Shown here: positions 41,828 through 51,379 of the stretch, piece by piece | Position numbering within the stretch: position 1 is the first letter of the stretch | Layout: each line of letters opens with the position of its first letter | From: an uncultured Prochlorococcus sp. | GTDB taxonomy: Bacteria; Cyanobacteriota; Cyanobacteriia; PCC-6307; Cyanobiaceae | NCBI GenBank assembly: GCA_902537445.1 | Contig: CACBBI010000004.1 | Span: 1-63,313 of the forward strand | DNA: 63,313 nucleotides | Direction of reading: 5' to 3' | Program-made: the position numbers and the translations under genes | The notes under the pieces: generated by a model | The model's database searches: none | Told to the model about the DNA's origin: nothing | The model's input: only the letters and a program-made list of their open reading frames with translations

Positions 41828-42661
41828 CTAAAGAAATTTATCTTCTTCACAAATTTCACCAGACTCTGAATACCATCGATGGGAGACATGACTTAATCCC
41901 TTTTTTTCAAACTCAATCCATGAAAAGTTAATTAGTAATTTCCCATCTTCATCAGTTTTATATCTTGGCACCACAGCAGTGTTGAAATAAATTGTTCCTT
42001 TGGTATCAATTTTAAACATCTCTCTTAAACCAAGATTTCTTTTAAGCCGATTGTGCATATGACCAAAAATTACAAGATCAACTTTTCTTCTCTTTTGTAT
42101 TTGAGAAATAGCGACAGACAAATCTCTATCTCCCCAATCTAATGAGGGTAATTTCCAGTCTTTCCCGCAAATGCTTTTAGGTTCTGAGCCTAAACCCGAG
42201 GGGCCAGCATGAGACATAATTATCAAAGGTATATCTTCTACAGTCTTTTCGGAACATTTGATAATTTTATTTATTGAATCTTGTTCGGTGATAGGTCCAT
42301 AAACACCTTTAACTTCTTTCGAAAGATAATAGCCGCCGCCAGAACTACATGGTCTAGCAGACAATAAATTTATTTGATTATTAAAAACTTTCAAATCCCA
42401 TGCACAATATTTTTCACCAAGAACGCGTATCTGCTTTGAGAGAGTTTCGCCTGTAGAATCTTTTCCTCTATCATGATTTCCTAAAATCACAAAAACAGGA
42501 ATTTTGATCTCATTGATTTTTTTAATTATTTTGACACTCCCGTCAGAAATATCACCAACAAATAAAACAATATTTGGTTTGATAATCGATAAAACCTTCA
42601 AGTCTAATTCAGACCATTGACCATGACAGTCGCCAACAATAGCAATTTTTAAATTTGTCAG
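41828..42661 (-). CDS. Cyanobacterial metallophosphoesterase, probable CTG start
   Basis: The conserved calcineurin-type core needs the N-terminal metal motif IAIVGDCHGQW, followed by FVGDISDGS, ILGNHDRGKD and IFGHMHNRL. That motif lies upstream of the first TTG (42601); between it and the upstream in-frame TAA there is no ATG, GTG or TTG. The best candidate start is CTG at 42661 (reading TNLKIAIVGDCHG), giving 277 residues. The substrate is unknown. It is divergent from nadA. Confidence 0.8.
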   Translation of the reverse strand: MTNLKIAIVGDCHGQWSELDLKVLSIIKPNIVLFVGDISDGSVKIIKKINEIKIPVFVILGNHDRGKDSTGETLSKQIRVLGEKYCAWDLKVFNNQINLLSARPCSSGGGYYLSKEVKGVYGPITEQDSINKIIKCSEKTVEDIPLIIMSHAGPSGLGSEPKSICGKDWKLPSLDWGDRDLSVAISQIQKRRKVDLVIFGHMHNRLKRNLGLREMFKIDTKGTIYFNTAVVPRYKTDEDGKLLINFSWIEFEKKGLSHVSHRWYSESGEICEEDKFL

Positions 42662-42764
42662 AATTTTTTCTGTTTAAAGGCATATAATCTATTTAGAGAT
42701 ATTCTAAATCCTGACAAGTATAACTTCTACTGCAAAACGGAAATCAGTTCAAAACGAAGAGGAT

Positions 42765-43679
42765 TTGATTTCTGAAATAAAGGAGCGTTGCAAAAAAGCT
42801 AATGCAATTATTCTTGCGCACTATTATCAAGCTCCAGAGATTCAGGAAATTGCAGATTTTATTGGTGATTCATTAGATCTATCTAGGAAAGCTGCAAATA
42901 ATGATGCAGATATAATAATTTTTTGCGGTGTGCACTTTATGGCCGAAACTGCAAAAATACTTAGCCCTAATAAAACAGTCCTATTACCAGATATTGATGC
43001 AGGATGCTCATTAGCAGACGATTGTCCCTCAGATAAATTTCAAAAGTTCAGGGAAGAAAATCCAGATCACTATGTCGTAAGTTATATAAATTGTACTGCA
43101 GAAGTAAAAGCTCAAAGTGATCTGATATGTACAAGCAGTAATGCAGTCTCATTAATTAAAAAGATACCTCAAGATAAAAAGATAATATTTGCACCAGATC
43201 AGAACCTTGGAAGATGGGTACAGAAAAATTCTGGAAGAGATCTTAAATTATGGCCTGGCAGCTGCATTGTTCATGAATCATTTAGTGAAGAAGCACTTCT
43301 AAAATTAAAATACCAAAATCCAGGATCAAAAGTAATTGCTCATCCTGAATGTAGTCAAAATTTACTAACTCTCTCAGACTTTATCGGATCAACAAGTAAG
43401 CTGCTTGATTTCGTAAGTAAAGATCCATCTAAAACTTACATGGTACTAACTGAACCTGGAATAATTCATCAAATGAAAAAAAAAGAACCCAATAAAATTT
43501 TTATTGAAGTCCCAGATGTAGAAGGTTGTAAATGTAACGAGTGTCCATATATGAAATTAAATACCTTAGAAAAAATTCTTGATTGTTTAAAAAATAATTC
43601 CCCGTCTATCGAACTTGACGCAGAAATAATAAGAAGAGCCTATGTACCTATAAAGAGAATGTTGGATATGAGTAACTAA
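42765..43679 (+). CDS. nadA: Quinolinate synthase NadA
   Basis: The 304 residues from TTG at 42765 show ILAHYYQAPEIQEIADFIGDS, CGVHFMAETAK, DAGCSLADDC, YINCTAEVKA, CSQNLLTL and GCKCNECPYMK. The cysteines hold the 4Fe-4S cluster that makes quinolinate in NAD synthesis. The frame is open a further 18 codons back to a CTG at 42711 (reading TSITSTAKRKSVQNEED), which may be the true start; GAGG lies just before the TTG. It is convergent with ctpA (4-base overlap). Confidence 0.95.
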   Translation: MISEIKERCKKANAIILAHYYQAPEIQEIADFIGDSLDLSRKAANNDADIIIFCGVHFMAETAKILSPNKTVLLPDIDAGCSLADDCPSDKFQKFREENPDHYVVSYINCTAEVKAQSDLICTSSNAVSLIKKIPQDKKIIFAPDQNLGRWVQKNSGRDLKLWPGSCIVHESFSEEALLKLKYQNPGSKVIAHPECSQNLLTLSDFIGSTSKLLDFVSKDPSKTYMVLTEPGIIHQMKKKEPNKIFIEVPDVEGCKCNECPYMKLNTLEKILDCLKNNSPSIELDAEIIRRAYVPIKRMLDMSN

Positions 43680-45010
43680 TTTAATGCAAATACCTGATCT
43701 TTTTTATTAATTTTCAGAAATGCATTAAGGTTTGTAGTGCTTGGATTAAATTCACTTATCTGATTATTTCTTTTAATTATATTTACTAGCTCTTTTTCGC
43801 CAGCTCTATATTGTTTATCTTTTCTAGTTCCAATCTCTTTTTGGAGAATAGGGTTTATATTCATTTTTACTTCTATGTCTGGAATGATTCCAGATTTATT
43901 TATATCAGTGCCGTTAGGAGTTAAATACTTAGCGACTGTAACCGTTAGACCTGAACCATCAACTAATGTTCTCATAGATTGAACTAGACCTTTGCCAAAC
44001 GTTTTCTTCCCAATTAATTTTCCTCTATTGTTATCTTTTATTGCACCAGAGACTATTTCACTAGCACTAGCTGAACCCTCATTAACCAAGACAACTAAGG
44101 GTTTTTTTGTTAGAGCTTGACCGTTTCCTCTTTTCGTTTCTTTTAAACCATCTTTACTTACTGTACTTACTATTACTCCTTTGTTAATGAAGTGCCTTGA
44201 GATATCAATGCTTGATTCTAATAAACCTCCTGGATTACTTCTCAAGTCAAGAACATATCCTGCGACTTTTTGTGTTTCTAAATCCTTAATGGCATCTCTA
44301 GTCTCTTTTGATGCATTTGCATTAAATTGTTTAATTCTTACATAGCCAATCAATAAGCCATTTTTGGTTTGATTGACTTTACTTGATACAGATTTTATTT
44401 CAATTTTTTCTCTTGATAAAGTCTTAAAAAAGGATTGAGAACCTCTGAGAATTTCAAGCTTCACTTTAGTACCTCTTTGTCCTCTTATTAATTTCACGGC
44501 CTCCTCAATATTCATACCTTCAGTAGAAATATCATCTATAGATAATATTTTATCTCTAGCTTTAATTCCGGCATCAAATGCAGGAGTGTCCTCTATGGGA
44601 GAAATAATTATTAAATCATCAGATTCTTTATCTTTAACTATTTGGATACCAACTCCAGTTAATTCACCAGAGGTATCAATTCTCATTTGATTAAATTCCT
44701 TAGGTTCTAAAAATCTTGTATAAGAATCATCTAAATTAGAAAGCATATTTCTAATCGCATCATATGCTTCATTGCTGTCTGAATATGTTTTTGATAAAAC
44801 TTCTTTTCTTAGATTAATCCAATTGGACTTTTGAAATTTGCCGCTTGAATCAAGAAAATCTCTATATACAATTTGCCAAACATGATCAATTACTTCTTTA
44901 TAACTATTATTTAAAACTGTTGCCTCTGCAAAATTATTTAAAAATAACCCAGTAAAGGAGGTCGCAAACAGAAATATATATTTTTTTTTAAGCAATTTTC
45001 TTATCTTCAA
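43676..45010 (-). CDS. ctpA: Carboxyl-terminal processing protease CtpA (S41)
   Basis: The 444 residues comprise a signal peptide (KYIFLFATSFTGLFLNNFAEA), a helical region, a PDZ domain at about 110-195 (GELTGVGIQIV, IEDTPAFDAGIKARDKILSI) and an S41 catalytic core with Ser in NEGSASASEIV and Lys in GKKTFGKGLVQS. CtpA proteases mature the D1 C terminus in the lumen; paralogues have other lumenal roles, so the exact target is inferred. Confidence 0.93.
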   Translation of the reverse strand: MKIRKLLKKKYIFLFATSFTGLFLNNFAEATVLNNSYKEVIDHVWQIVYRDFLDSSGKFQKSNWINLRKEVLSKTYSDSNEAYDAIRNMLSNLDDSYTRFLEPKEFNQMRIDTSGELTGVGIQIVKDKESDDLIIISPIEDTPAFDAGIKARDKILSIDDISTEGMNIEEAVKLIRGQRGTKVKLEILRGSQSFFKTLSREKIEIKSVSSKVNQTKNGLLIGYVRIKQFNANASKETRDAIKDLETQKVAGYVLDLRSNPGGLLESSIDISRHFINKGVIVSTVSKDGLKETKRGNGQALTKKPLVVLVNEGSASASEIVSGAIKDNNRGKLIGKKTFGKGLVQSMRTLVDGSGLTVTVAKYLTPNGTDINKSGIIPDIEVKMNINPILQKEIGTRKDKQYRAGEKELVNIIKRNNQISEFNPSTTNLNAFLKINKKDQVFALN

Positions 45011-45071
45011 ATAATTCGATATTTTTTATTATAAAAAGAATTTATTTATAATTCAAAAATTTGACAAATCC

Positions 45072-46289
45072 TTAAGGATCAATCCACTTCCCATCATCCT
45101 TAATAAGTTGGATTAAAGCATTAACCCCCTCATCTTCAGGTACTCTTTTTATCTCTTCTTTCCTTCTATATAAGGCAATAGTTCCTTTACCTTTCCCAAC
45201 ATAACCATAATCAGCATCTGCCATTTCTCCTGGCCCATTAACAATACATCCCATTATTGCTATATCTAGACCTGTCAAATGTGAAGTAGCGTTCCTAACT
45301 TTATCTACAACTTCTTCTAGATTGAAAAGTGTTCTACCACAACTAGGGCAACTGATGTATTCAACCATTGTTTTTCTTAATCCTAAAGATTGCAAAATTG
45401 AATAGCAAACTGGTATTTCCTTTTCTGGCGCTTCTGTTAAGGAAACCCTGATGGTATCTCCTAATCCCTCTGCTAAAAGCGTTCCAATTCCGGCAGTACT
45501 TTTAATTCTTCCATAATCACCATCACCGGCTTCGGTCACTCCTAAATGTAAGGGATAGTTATATCCTTCTGAATCAAGCCTATCTGCAATCATTCTGTAA
45601 GCTGCCATCATGACCGGAGCCCTAGAAGCTTTCATAGAAATAATTATGTTATGAAAATCAAGCTCATCACAAATTTTGACGAACTCCATCGCAGATTCTG
45701 TCATTCCTAATGGCGTATCTCCATAAGTAAAAAGCATCCTCTCAGATAGAGACCCGTGATTAACTCCAATCCTTAGAGCTTTGTTTTCAGCCTTTAAAAC
45801 TTCAACTAATGGGGTAAATCTTTTAAGTATTGTTTGCTTAATAGTTTCAAATTCCTCATCTGTATATTCAGTTCTTGTAGGGTCTGATTTTTCAAAAACA
45901 AACAATCCAGGATTAATTCTTACTTTATCAACATGTTTTGCAACTTCCATGGCAATTTTCATACCATTATGGTGAACATCAGCCACCAAGGGAGTATTGA
46001 TATTATTTTCTAGTAATTTTGCCTTTATATCTCCTACTGCTTTGGCATGTGCTAAGGAAGGGACAGTTAACCTTACTATTTCACAACCCACATCATGAAG
46101 CCTTTTGATAGCTAAATAAGCATTTTCAACGTCCATCGTATCTTCATTTATCATCGATTGAACTCTTACTGGATAATCACTTCCAATAGCTACATCACCC
46201 ACCATTACAGTTCTAGTTATCCTTCTCTCAATATGAGTTGAATATCTTTTGGAGAGACTATTAACCTCTTTTGATTGAGTTAATGACAT
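45072..46289 (-). CDS. ispG: 4-hydroxy-3-methylbut-2-en-1-yl diphosphate synthase
   Basis: The 405-residue GcpE/IspG has an N-terminal TIM-barrel ([38 protein letters not shown]) and C-terminal 4Fe-4S ligands in [10 protein letters not shown] and [11 protein letters not shown]. It carries out the penultimate step of the MEP isoprenoid pathway with ferredoxin as the likely electron donor, supplying carotenoids and phytyl chains. It stands between ctpA and the uracil-DNA glycosylase gene on the same strand. Confidence 0.97.
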   Translation of the reverse strand: MSLTQSKEVNSLSKRYSTHIERRITRTVMVGDVAIGSDYPVRVQSMINEDTMDVENAYLAIKRLHDVGCEIVRLTVPSLAHAKAVGDIKAKLLENNINTPLVADVHHNGMKIAMEVAKHVDKVRINPGLFVFEKSDPTRTEYTDEEFETIKQTILKRFTPLVEVLKAENKALRIGVNHGSLSERMLFTYGDTPLGMTESAMEFVKICDELDFHNIIISMKASRAPVMMAAYRMIADRLDSEGYNYPLHLGVTEAGDGDYGRIKSTAGIGTLLAEGLGDTIRVSLTEAPEKEIPVCYSILQSLGLRKTMVEYISCPSCGRTLFNLEEVVDKVRNATSHLTGLDIAIMGCIVNGPGEMADADYGYVGKGKGTIALYRRKEEIKRVPEDEGVNALIQLIKDDGKWIDP

Positions 46290-46324
46290 TAAAATTCTTG
46301 ATATTCAAAAAGGATTTCACTAAA

Positions 46325-46828
46325 TTATACGGCATATAGTTTACCACTTACATTCTCTAGGTCTTTCAAAGTTAGATGGTAAGGTTTATTGATTTCTTTT
46401 GAAGGAAATCTCAACAAATAAGATGGATGAAAAATTACCATAATTTCTCTCCCATCTTTTTTAATCCATTGACCTCTTAAATTTCTTATAGGATCTTTAA
46501 CTTCTAAAATAGATCTCATAGCAGTTGAACCAGTAAGTAATATAAATTTTGGATCAACTAGCTTTATTTGCTGTAATAACCAAGGTTTATGAATATTAAT
46601 TTCTCTAGCAGTTGGTTTTCTATTATTTGGTGGACGACATTTAATTACATTACAAAAATAAACATCCTTCTTATAGTTAATCCCAGCTTTTATTAATAAT
46701 TCGTTTAATAGCTTACCAGATTTACCTACATAAGGTTTTCCTTCTAAATCTTCCTGTGCTCCAGGTGCCTCACCAATTATTAACAAATCTGCAAATACAC
46801 TTCCTCTCCCAATTACTAACCTTTTCAC
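46325..46828 (-). CDS. Uracil-DNA glycosylase family 4-like, lacking iron-sulfur cysteines
   Basis: The 167 residues from GTG at 46828 show motif A IIGEAPGAQEDLEGKPYVGK, NVIKCRPPNNRKP and motif B HPSYLLRFP. Family 4 enzymes normally begin with a CxxCxL segment and hold a 4Fe-4S cluster with four Cys. Here the N-terminal pair is missing, and the cysteine expected after PTAREI is a histidine (INIHKPW). The enzyme may act without a cluster or may be altered in function. Confidence 0.85.
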   Translation of the reverse strand: MKRLVIGRGSVFADLLIIGEAPGAQEDLEGKPYVGKSGKLLNELLIKAGINYKKDVYFCNVIKCRPPNNRKPTAREINIHKPWLLQQIKLVDPKFILLTGSTAMRSILEVKDPIRNLRGQWIKKDGREIMVIFHPSYLLRFPSKEINKPYHLTLKDLENVSGKLYAV

Positions 46829-46989
46829 CGAAAATAAAACTTTAAATATTTTTATCTTAAGAACTCAAAACATGAAAATAAAATAGATTAAGAAAATGAA
46901 CTAAATTAAACCATAGTGTGATAGTTTTATTTATTCTTAATTTATGCATTTGTCATTATTAAAAGTCATATTTGAAAAGTCATAAGTCA

Positions 46990-48168
46990 ATGAGTCAAGT
47001 TAATTTATCTGATCGGGCACTTTCAATTGAGCCTTCTCTTACATTGCAGATAAGTGCTAAAGCAAATCAATTATCTGCAGAAGGAGTAGATATTTGCAAT
47101 TTAAGTGCAGGGGAACCTGATTTTGATGCCCCAAAAGAAGTTATAGAGGCTACAAGTAAAGCTATATTTGATGGATTCACGAAGTACGGGCCCGCAGCGG
47201 GGAATTTAGATCTCCGAAAAGCAATTGCAAATAAACTTCAAATTCAAAACGATTTAAATTATGAATTTGAAAATGTAATGGTCACAAATGGTGCTAAGCA
47301 AGCAATATATAATCTTTTCCAAGTCTTATTAAATACTGGAGACGAAGTTATTATTCCTTCTCCATATTGGTTAAGTTATCCCCAGATGGTTAGGTTGGCG
47401 GGTGGGAATCCAATTTTTACAAATTCTTCTGCAGAAGATGGATTCAAAATAAATATTGAAGATTTGAAGTCTAAAATCTCTTCAAAAACTAAATTTATAA
47501 TTATCAATTCTCCTAATAATCCTACTGGAAGAGTTATGTCAAAGGAAGAATTATTACAAATTGCCGATTTAGCTAGAGAAAATCCAAATATCAATATTCT
47601 TTCTGATGAGATCTACGAACTAATCCTTAAAAAAGAATTTAAACACTACAGTATATCTTCATTAGCAAATGACTTAAAAGATAGGATTTTTATAATAAAT
47701 GGGTTTGCGAAAGGATGGGCTATGACTGGCTGGAGGATAGGTTATTTAGTAGGTCCCAAAGATGTAATCAAAGCATCCTCAGCATTACAAAGTCAAAGTA
47801 CAAGTAATGTTTGCTCTTTTGTTCAAAAAGGTGCCTTAGAGGCTTTAAAAATTAATAATGAGTTTTTCTCAATGATAAATAGCCATTATGATCAAAGAAG
47901 AAAACTTCTCTATGAAAGCCTTAATAGTATAAATGGGATTTATATTGAAGAACCTAATGGAGCATTTTACGCATTTCCAAAATTACCTAACTCCTCAATG
48001 ACTTCTGTTGATTTCTGCAATAAAGCTCTTCAAGATTACGGATTAGTTGTTGTACCTGGAAAAGCTTTTGGAGCTGATCAATGTATTAGAATATCTTGTG
48101 CAGCTTCAGAAATTAAAATAAAAGATGGACTACAAAGGATTGAAAAAGCAATCTCTAAGTACTATTAA
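46990..48168 (+). CDS. aspC: Class I aminotransferase (aspartate aminotransferase type)
   Basis: From the ATG at 46990 there are 392 residues (a TTG 18 bases upstream also opens the frame). Visible features are NLSAGEPDFDAP, KYGPAAGNLDLRKAIA, TNGAKQAIYNLF, NSPNNPTGRV, SDEIYE and the PLP lysine in NGFAKGWAMTGWRIGY. It transfers amino groups between aspartate and oxaloacetate or related pairs. The exact substrate is not settled by sequence. Confidence 0.92.
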   Translation: MSQVNLSDRALSIEPSLTLQISAKANQLSAEGVDICNLSAGEPDFDAPKEVIEATSKAIFDGFTKYGPAAGNLDLRKAIANKLQIQNDLNYEFENVMVTNGAKQAIYNLFQVLLNTGDEVIIPSPYWLSYPQMVRLAGGNPIFTNSSAEDGFKINIEDLKSKISSKTKFIIINSPNNPTGRVMSKEELLQIADLARENPNINILSDEIYELILKKEFKHYSISSLANDLKDRIFIINGFAKGWAMTGWRIGYLVGPKDVIKASSALQSQSTSNVCSFVQKGALEALKINNEFFSMINSHYDQRRKLLYESLNSINGIYIEEPNGAFYAFPKLPNSSMTSVDFCNKALQDYGLVVVPGKAFGADQCIRISCAASEIKIKDGLQRIEKAISKYY

Positions 48169-48180
48169 TTGAACTAAGTA

Positions 48181-49074
48181 ATGTTTAATTTAAAAAATTT
48201 CCTTTTAAGTTCATCTCTATTATTTTCTATTTTTTCATCACCTGTATTTTCAAATCCCAAAGTTTTAAAAGTTGGAGCAATACCTGATCAAAACCAAGAT
48301 GTTTTGGACAAAAGATTTAATTTATTTTCAAAAGAATTATCCAAACAACTTGATGTAGAAGTTAAATACATTCCTGTTATTAATTATGTTGCAGCAGTAA
48401 CTGGATTTAGAACTAAAGATTTAGATTTAGTTTGGTTTGGCGGTTTATCAGGAGTTCAAGCCAGACTACAAACTCCTAATTCAATTGTCATAGCTCAAAG
48501 AGATATCGATAAGGAATTTAAAAGTGTTTTTATAGTAAACAAAAAATTAGAACTTAACCCAATTTCAAACATTAAAGGACTTAAAAAACTAAAGAATCTG
48601 AGATTTACTTTTGGCTCTGAAAACTCAACTTCTGGAAGATTAATGCCAGAATATTTTTTAAATCGCGCAGGAGTAGAAATTAAAAACTTTAAAGCCAAAA
48701 AAGCAGGTTTTAGTGGGAGTCATGATGCCACTATAGCTTTAGTTAATAGTGGGGCATTTGATGCTGGAGCTTTAAATAAACAAGTTTGGGAAAACACTCT
48801 TAAAAATAATCCCAAAAGAACAAGTAATTTAGAATTATTCTGGATCACCCCAGAATATGTTGACTATCATTGGATTGCTCAAGGGGATCTTGAAAATAGA
48901 TTCGGGGAAGGGTTTACAAACGAACTTAAATCAGTAATTCTAAATTTAGATATAAAGCAAAAATCACATAAACAGATATTAGATATGTTCAATGCAAAAA
49001 GATTTATAAAGGCAGAATCAAAACAATATAAAAATATAGAGGAAATCGGGAGGAAATTAAATAAAATTAGATGA
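48181..49074 (+). CDS. phnD: Phosphonate/phosphite-type ABC substrate-binding protein (PhnD-like)
   Basis: The 297 residues have a signal peptide (FLLSSSLLFSIFSSPVFS), then KVGAIPDQNQDVL, YVAAVTGFRTKDLDLVWFGG, FTFGSENSTSGRLMP, HDATIALVNSGAFDAGAL and YVDYHWIAQGDL, the PhnD family pattern. Prochlorococcus PhnD homologues have been reported to bind phosphite or methylphosphonate; a related cyanobacterial family is annotated as selenate-binding. The ligand is therefore uncertain. Its stop overlaps phnC (ATGA). Confidence 0.85.
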   Translation: MFNLKNFLLSSSLLFSIFSSPVFSNPKVLKVGAIPDQNQDVLDKRFNLFSKELSKQLDVEVKYIPVINYVAAVTGFRTKDLDLVWFGGLSGVQARLQTPNSIVIAQRDIDKEFKSVFIVNKKLELNPISNIKGLKKLKNLRFTFGSENSTSGRLMPEYFLNRAGVEIKNFKAKKAGFSGSHDATIALVNSGAFDAGALNKQVWENTLKNNPKRTSNLELFWITPEYVDYHWIAQGDLENRFGEGFTNELKSVILNLDIKQKSHKQILDMFNAKRFIKAESKQYKNIEEIGRKLNKIR

Positions 49075-49811
49075 ATAATACTGTCTTAGAATTAAAAAAT
49101 ATATCTTATAAATACAAAAATGATCTAATCCTAAATAAAATAAATATAAAAATAAATTCTGGGGAAAAAATTGCACTTTTAGGTAAAAGCGGTTCAGGAA
49201 AAACTACACTTATATCAGTACTTAATGGCACTATAAAGCCAACTCAAGGTGAGGTTAAATTATTCAATAAAAGTTTCGAGGAATTAGATAGAAAGCAGAA
49301 AAGTAAAATAACAACTATATGGCAAGATTTAAGATTAATAGAAGATCTCTCTGCAGAACAAAATGTTAATTGTGGACTACTTGCTGAAAACAATTTTTAT
49401 TTCGCTTTTAAAAATTTACTAAATATAAGTTCTTTTAAGAAGGCGCATAAATATATGCAATTATGTAAACTTCATAACTCTGTTTACGACAAAAAAATCA
49501 GAAAACTATCTGGGGGGCAAAAACAAAGGGTGGCTATAGCTAGATCATTAATTCAAGGATCAAATATATTACTTGCAGATGAGCCTTTTAATAATCTAGA
49601 TCCCAAATTGATAACAACAATTAAAAACCTAATGCTAGAAAGTGTCGATAAAGATAATACAAAAAAATCCCCAAAGACGGCATTAGTTGCATTACATCGA
49701 TTAGATTTGCTGAACGATTTCGATAAAGTTATTGGAATAAGGGATGGTAAAATTTTTTTCAATATCAAAAGAAATAACTTAAAAAAGATTCATTTAGAGA
49801 AAATATATTAA
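49071..49811 (+). CDS. phnC: Phosphonate-type ABC transporter ATP-binding protein (PhnC-like)
   Basis: The 246-residue ATPase has Walker A LLGKSGSGKTT, the Q-loop WQDLRLIEDLS, signature LSGGQKQRVAIARS and Walker B ILLADEPFNNLD. It resembles PhnC in length and layout. Its start overlaps the phnD stop, and the permease starts 4 bases after its stop, so the three form one operon. Confidence 0.9.
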   Translation: MNNTVLELKNISYKYKNDLILNKINIKINSGEKIALLGKSGSGKTTLISVLNGTIKPTQGEVKLFNKSFEELDRKQKSKITTIWQDLRLIEDLSAEQNVNCGLLAENNFYFAFKNLLNISSFKKAHKYMQLCKLHNSVYDKKIRKLSGGQKQRVAIARSLIQGSNILLADEPFNNLDPKLITTIKNLMLESVDKDNTKKSPKTALVALHRLDLLNDFDKVIGIRDGKIFFNIKRNNLKKIHLEKIY

Positions 49812-49815
49812 TTAG

Positions 49816-51330
49816 TTGAACAAATTAAAATTAAACTTTACCTCATTATCTTTTCTTCCAATTTTGGTATGCATACCTCTAGGGTATCAATTAATAAACA
49901 ATATTCATTTTGGAGGATTTAAATTATTCCAAGAATTCTTAATTTCTGCATTTAATCCCAAGATCGATAATGAAATTATTATTACCGTAATTAAGCGATT
50001 AAATGAAACTATCTTAATTGGTTTTTTTAGTTGGTTAGTAAGTATTATTTTTGGAGCAATTTTTGGAATAATTTCCTCAAATTTTTTTTATAAAATCTTT
50101 AATATTCCAAATTTTTTCTGCCGCATAATAAGGTTTTTTCTAACAATAATTAGATCTATACACGAAGTGGTTTGGGGAATACTATTAATGCAAATATATG
50201 GAATAAATTTTTCGATAGGAATAATAGCTATATGTATACCTTATATTGCTGTAAATTCAAAAGTTTTTGCTGAACAATTAGAAACTATTGACTACAAAAG
50301 TTTTGAATCTATAAATCAAATAAATGCAGCTAAATTTTCTTCTTTACTAACTTTAATATGGAATCCAATAATAAATACATTTAAAAACTTTGGTTTATAT
50401 CGATTAGAGTGTTCAATAAGAAGTACGGTGATTTTAGGACTTTTTGGGATTGGAGGAATAGGTACCAGTATTTTTTTATCTTTTCAAACTTTGAATTTTA
50501 GAGAGTTATGGACTTATTTATGGTCCTTAGCAATTTTGATAATTCTTTCTGGATTAATATTCAAAAAAATAAAATTTAATACTACAAATAAAATCCTATC
50601 TATTTTTTTCATTGCAGTTTTTTTCATAACAATTTTATTTTCTTTTTCATATTTTCTTTATTTTATTTTTAATAATATTTTTAATAATAATTTTGAAAAT
50701 ACTAATTCCGTTAGTTCTCTATTTAAATCAAGCTCAGATTTAGGATTATTTGATTTCTTAAAACTTATATTAGAAACAATAATTTTAAGTCTTTTATCAA
50801 CAGGAATCGCAATTAGTTTACCTCCATTAGTAATAGGAATTTTTAACAACAATACTTCTAAAATTTTTATAAAAATTTTTTCATTTTTATTACGTTTAAT
50901 ACCTACACCTGTAATACTTCTAACTCTATTAACTTTTAATAATCCTTCTGTATCTTTAGCAGCTTTAACATTAGGTCTCCACAACGCTGGTATTACTAGC
51001 AAGTTACTTTTTACAAATCTAGATCGCCAAGACAAGAGAAATTATATTGCAATGAAATCTCTAGGAATCTCAAAAAAGACTAGTTGGCTTTTAGGTTTAT
51101 TTTCACAACAAGCAAAAAGTTACTTAGCATATTGCGCTTATAGATCTGACATCATTATTAGAGAAACTGCAATTGTTGGGGTTATTGGAAGTGTTGGTCT
51201 AGGTTGGCAATTGCAAGAATCACTAAGTTCCTTCGCATGGCAAGAAGTCACCATAGTTTTGATAGCTTATAGCTCCATCGCAATAGTTGGCGAATTAATA
51301 AATGGTAAAATCAAAAATAGTTTAACTTGA
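49816..51330 (+). CDS. phnE: Double-length PhnE-like permease
   Basis: The 504 residues are about twice the length of E. coli PhnE, and the helix pattern repeats. Each half has an EAA-type coupling loop (half one near FESINQINAAKFSS, half two near YIAMKSLGISKKTSWLLGLF) and a terminal block (SIRSTVILGLFGIGGIGT; IIRETAIVGVIGSVGLGWQL). It looks like a fused permease dimer that pairs with two PhnC chains. The start is TTG at 49816. Confidence 0.85.
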   Translation: MNKLKLNFTSLSFLPILVCIPLGYQLINNIHFGGFKLFQEFLISAFNPKIDNEIIITVIKRLNETILIGFFSWLVSIIFGAIFGIISSNFFYKIFNIPNFFCRIIRFFLTIIRSIHEVVWGILLMQIYGINFSIGIIAICIPYIAVNSKVFAEQLETIDYKSFESINQINAAKFSSLLTLIWNPIINTFKNFGLYRLECSIRSTVILGLFGIGGIGTSIFLSFQTLNFRELWTYLWSLAILIILSGLIFKKIKFNTTNKILSIFFIAVFFITILFSFSYFLYFIFNNIFNNNFENTNSVSSLFKSSSDLGLFDFLKLILETIILSLLSTGIAISLPPLVIGIFNNNTSKIFIKIFSFLLRLIPTPVILLTLLTFNNPSVSLAALTLGLHNAGITSKLLFTNLDRQDKRNYIAMKSLGISKKTSWLLGLFSQQAKSYLAYCAYRSDIIIRETAIVGVIGSVGLGWQLQESLSSFAWQEVTIVLIAYSSIAIVGELINGKIKNSLT

Positions 51331-51379
51331 TTTGTAAGAATAATTTGTTAAATCAAGTAATTATTTTTTTCCGGTTATA

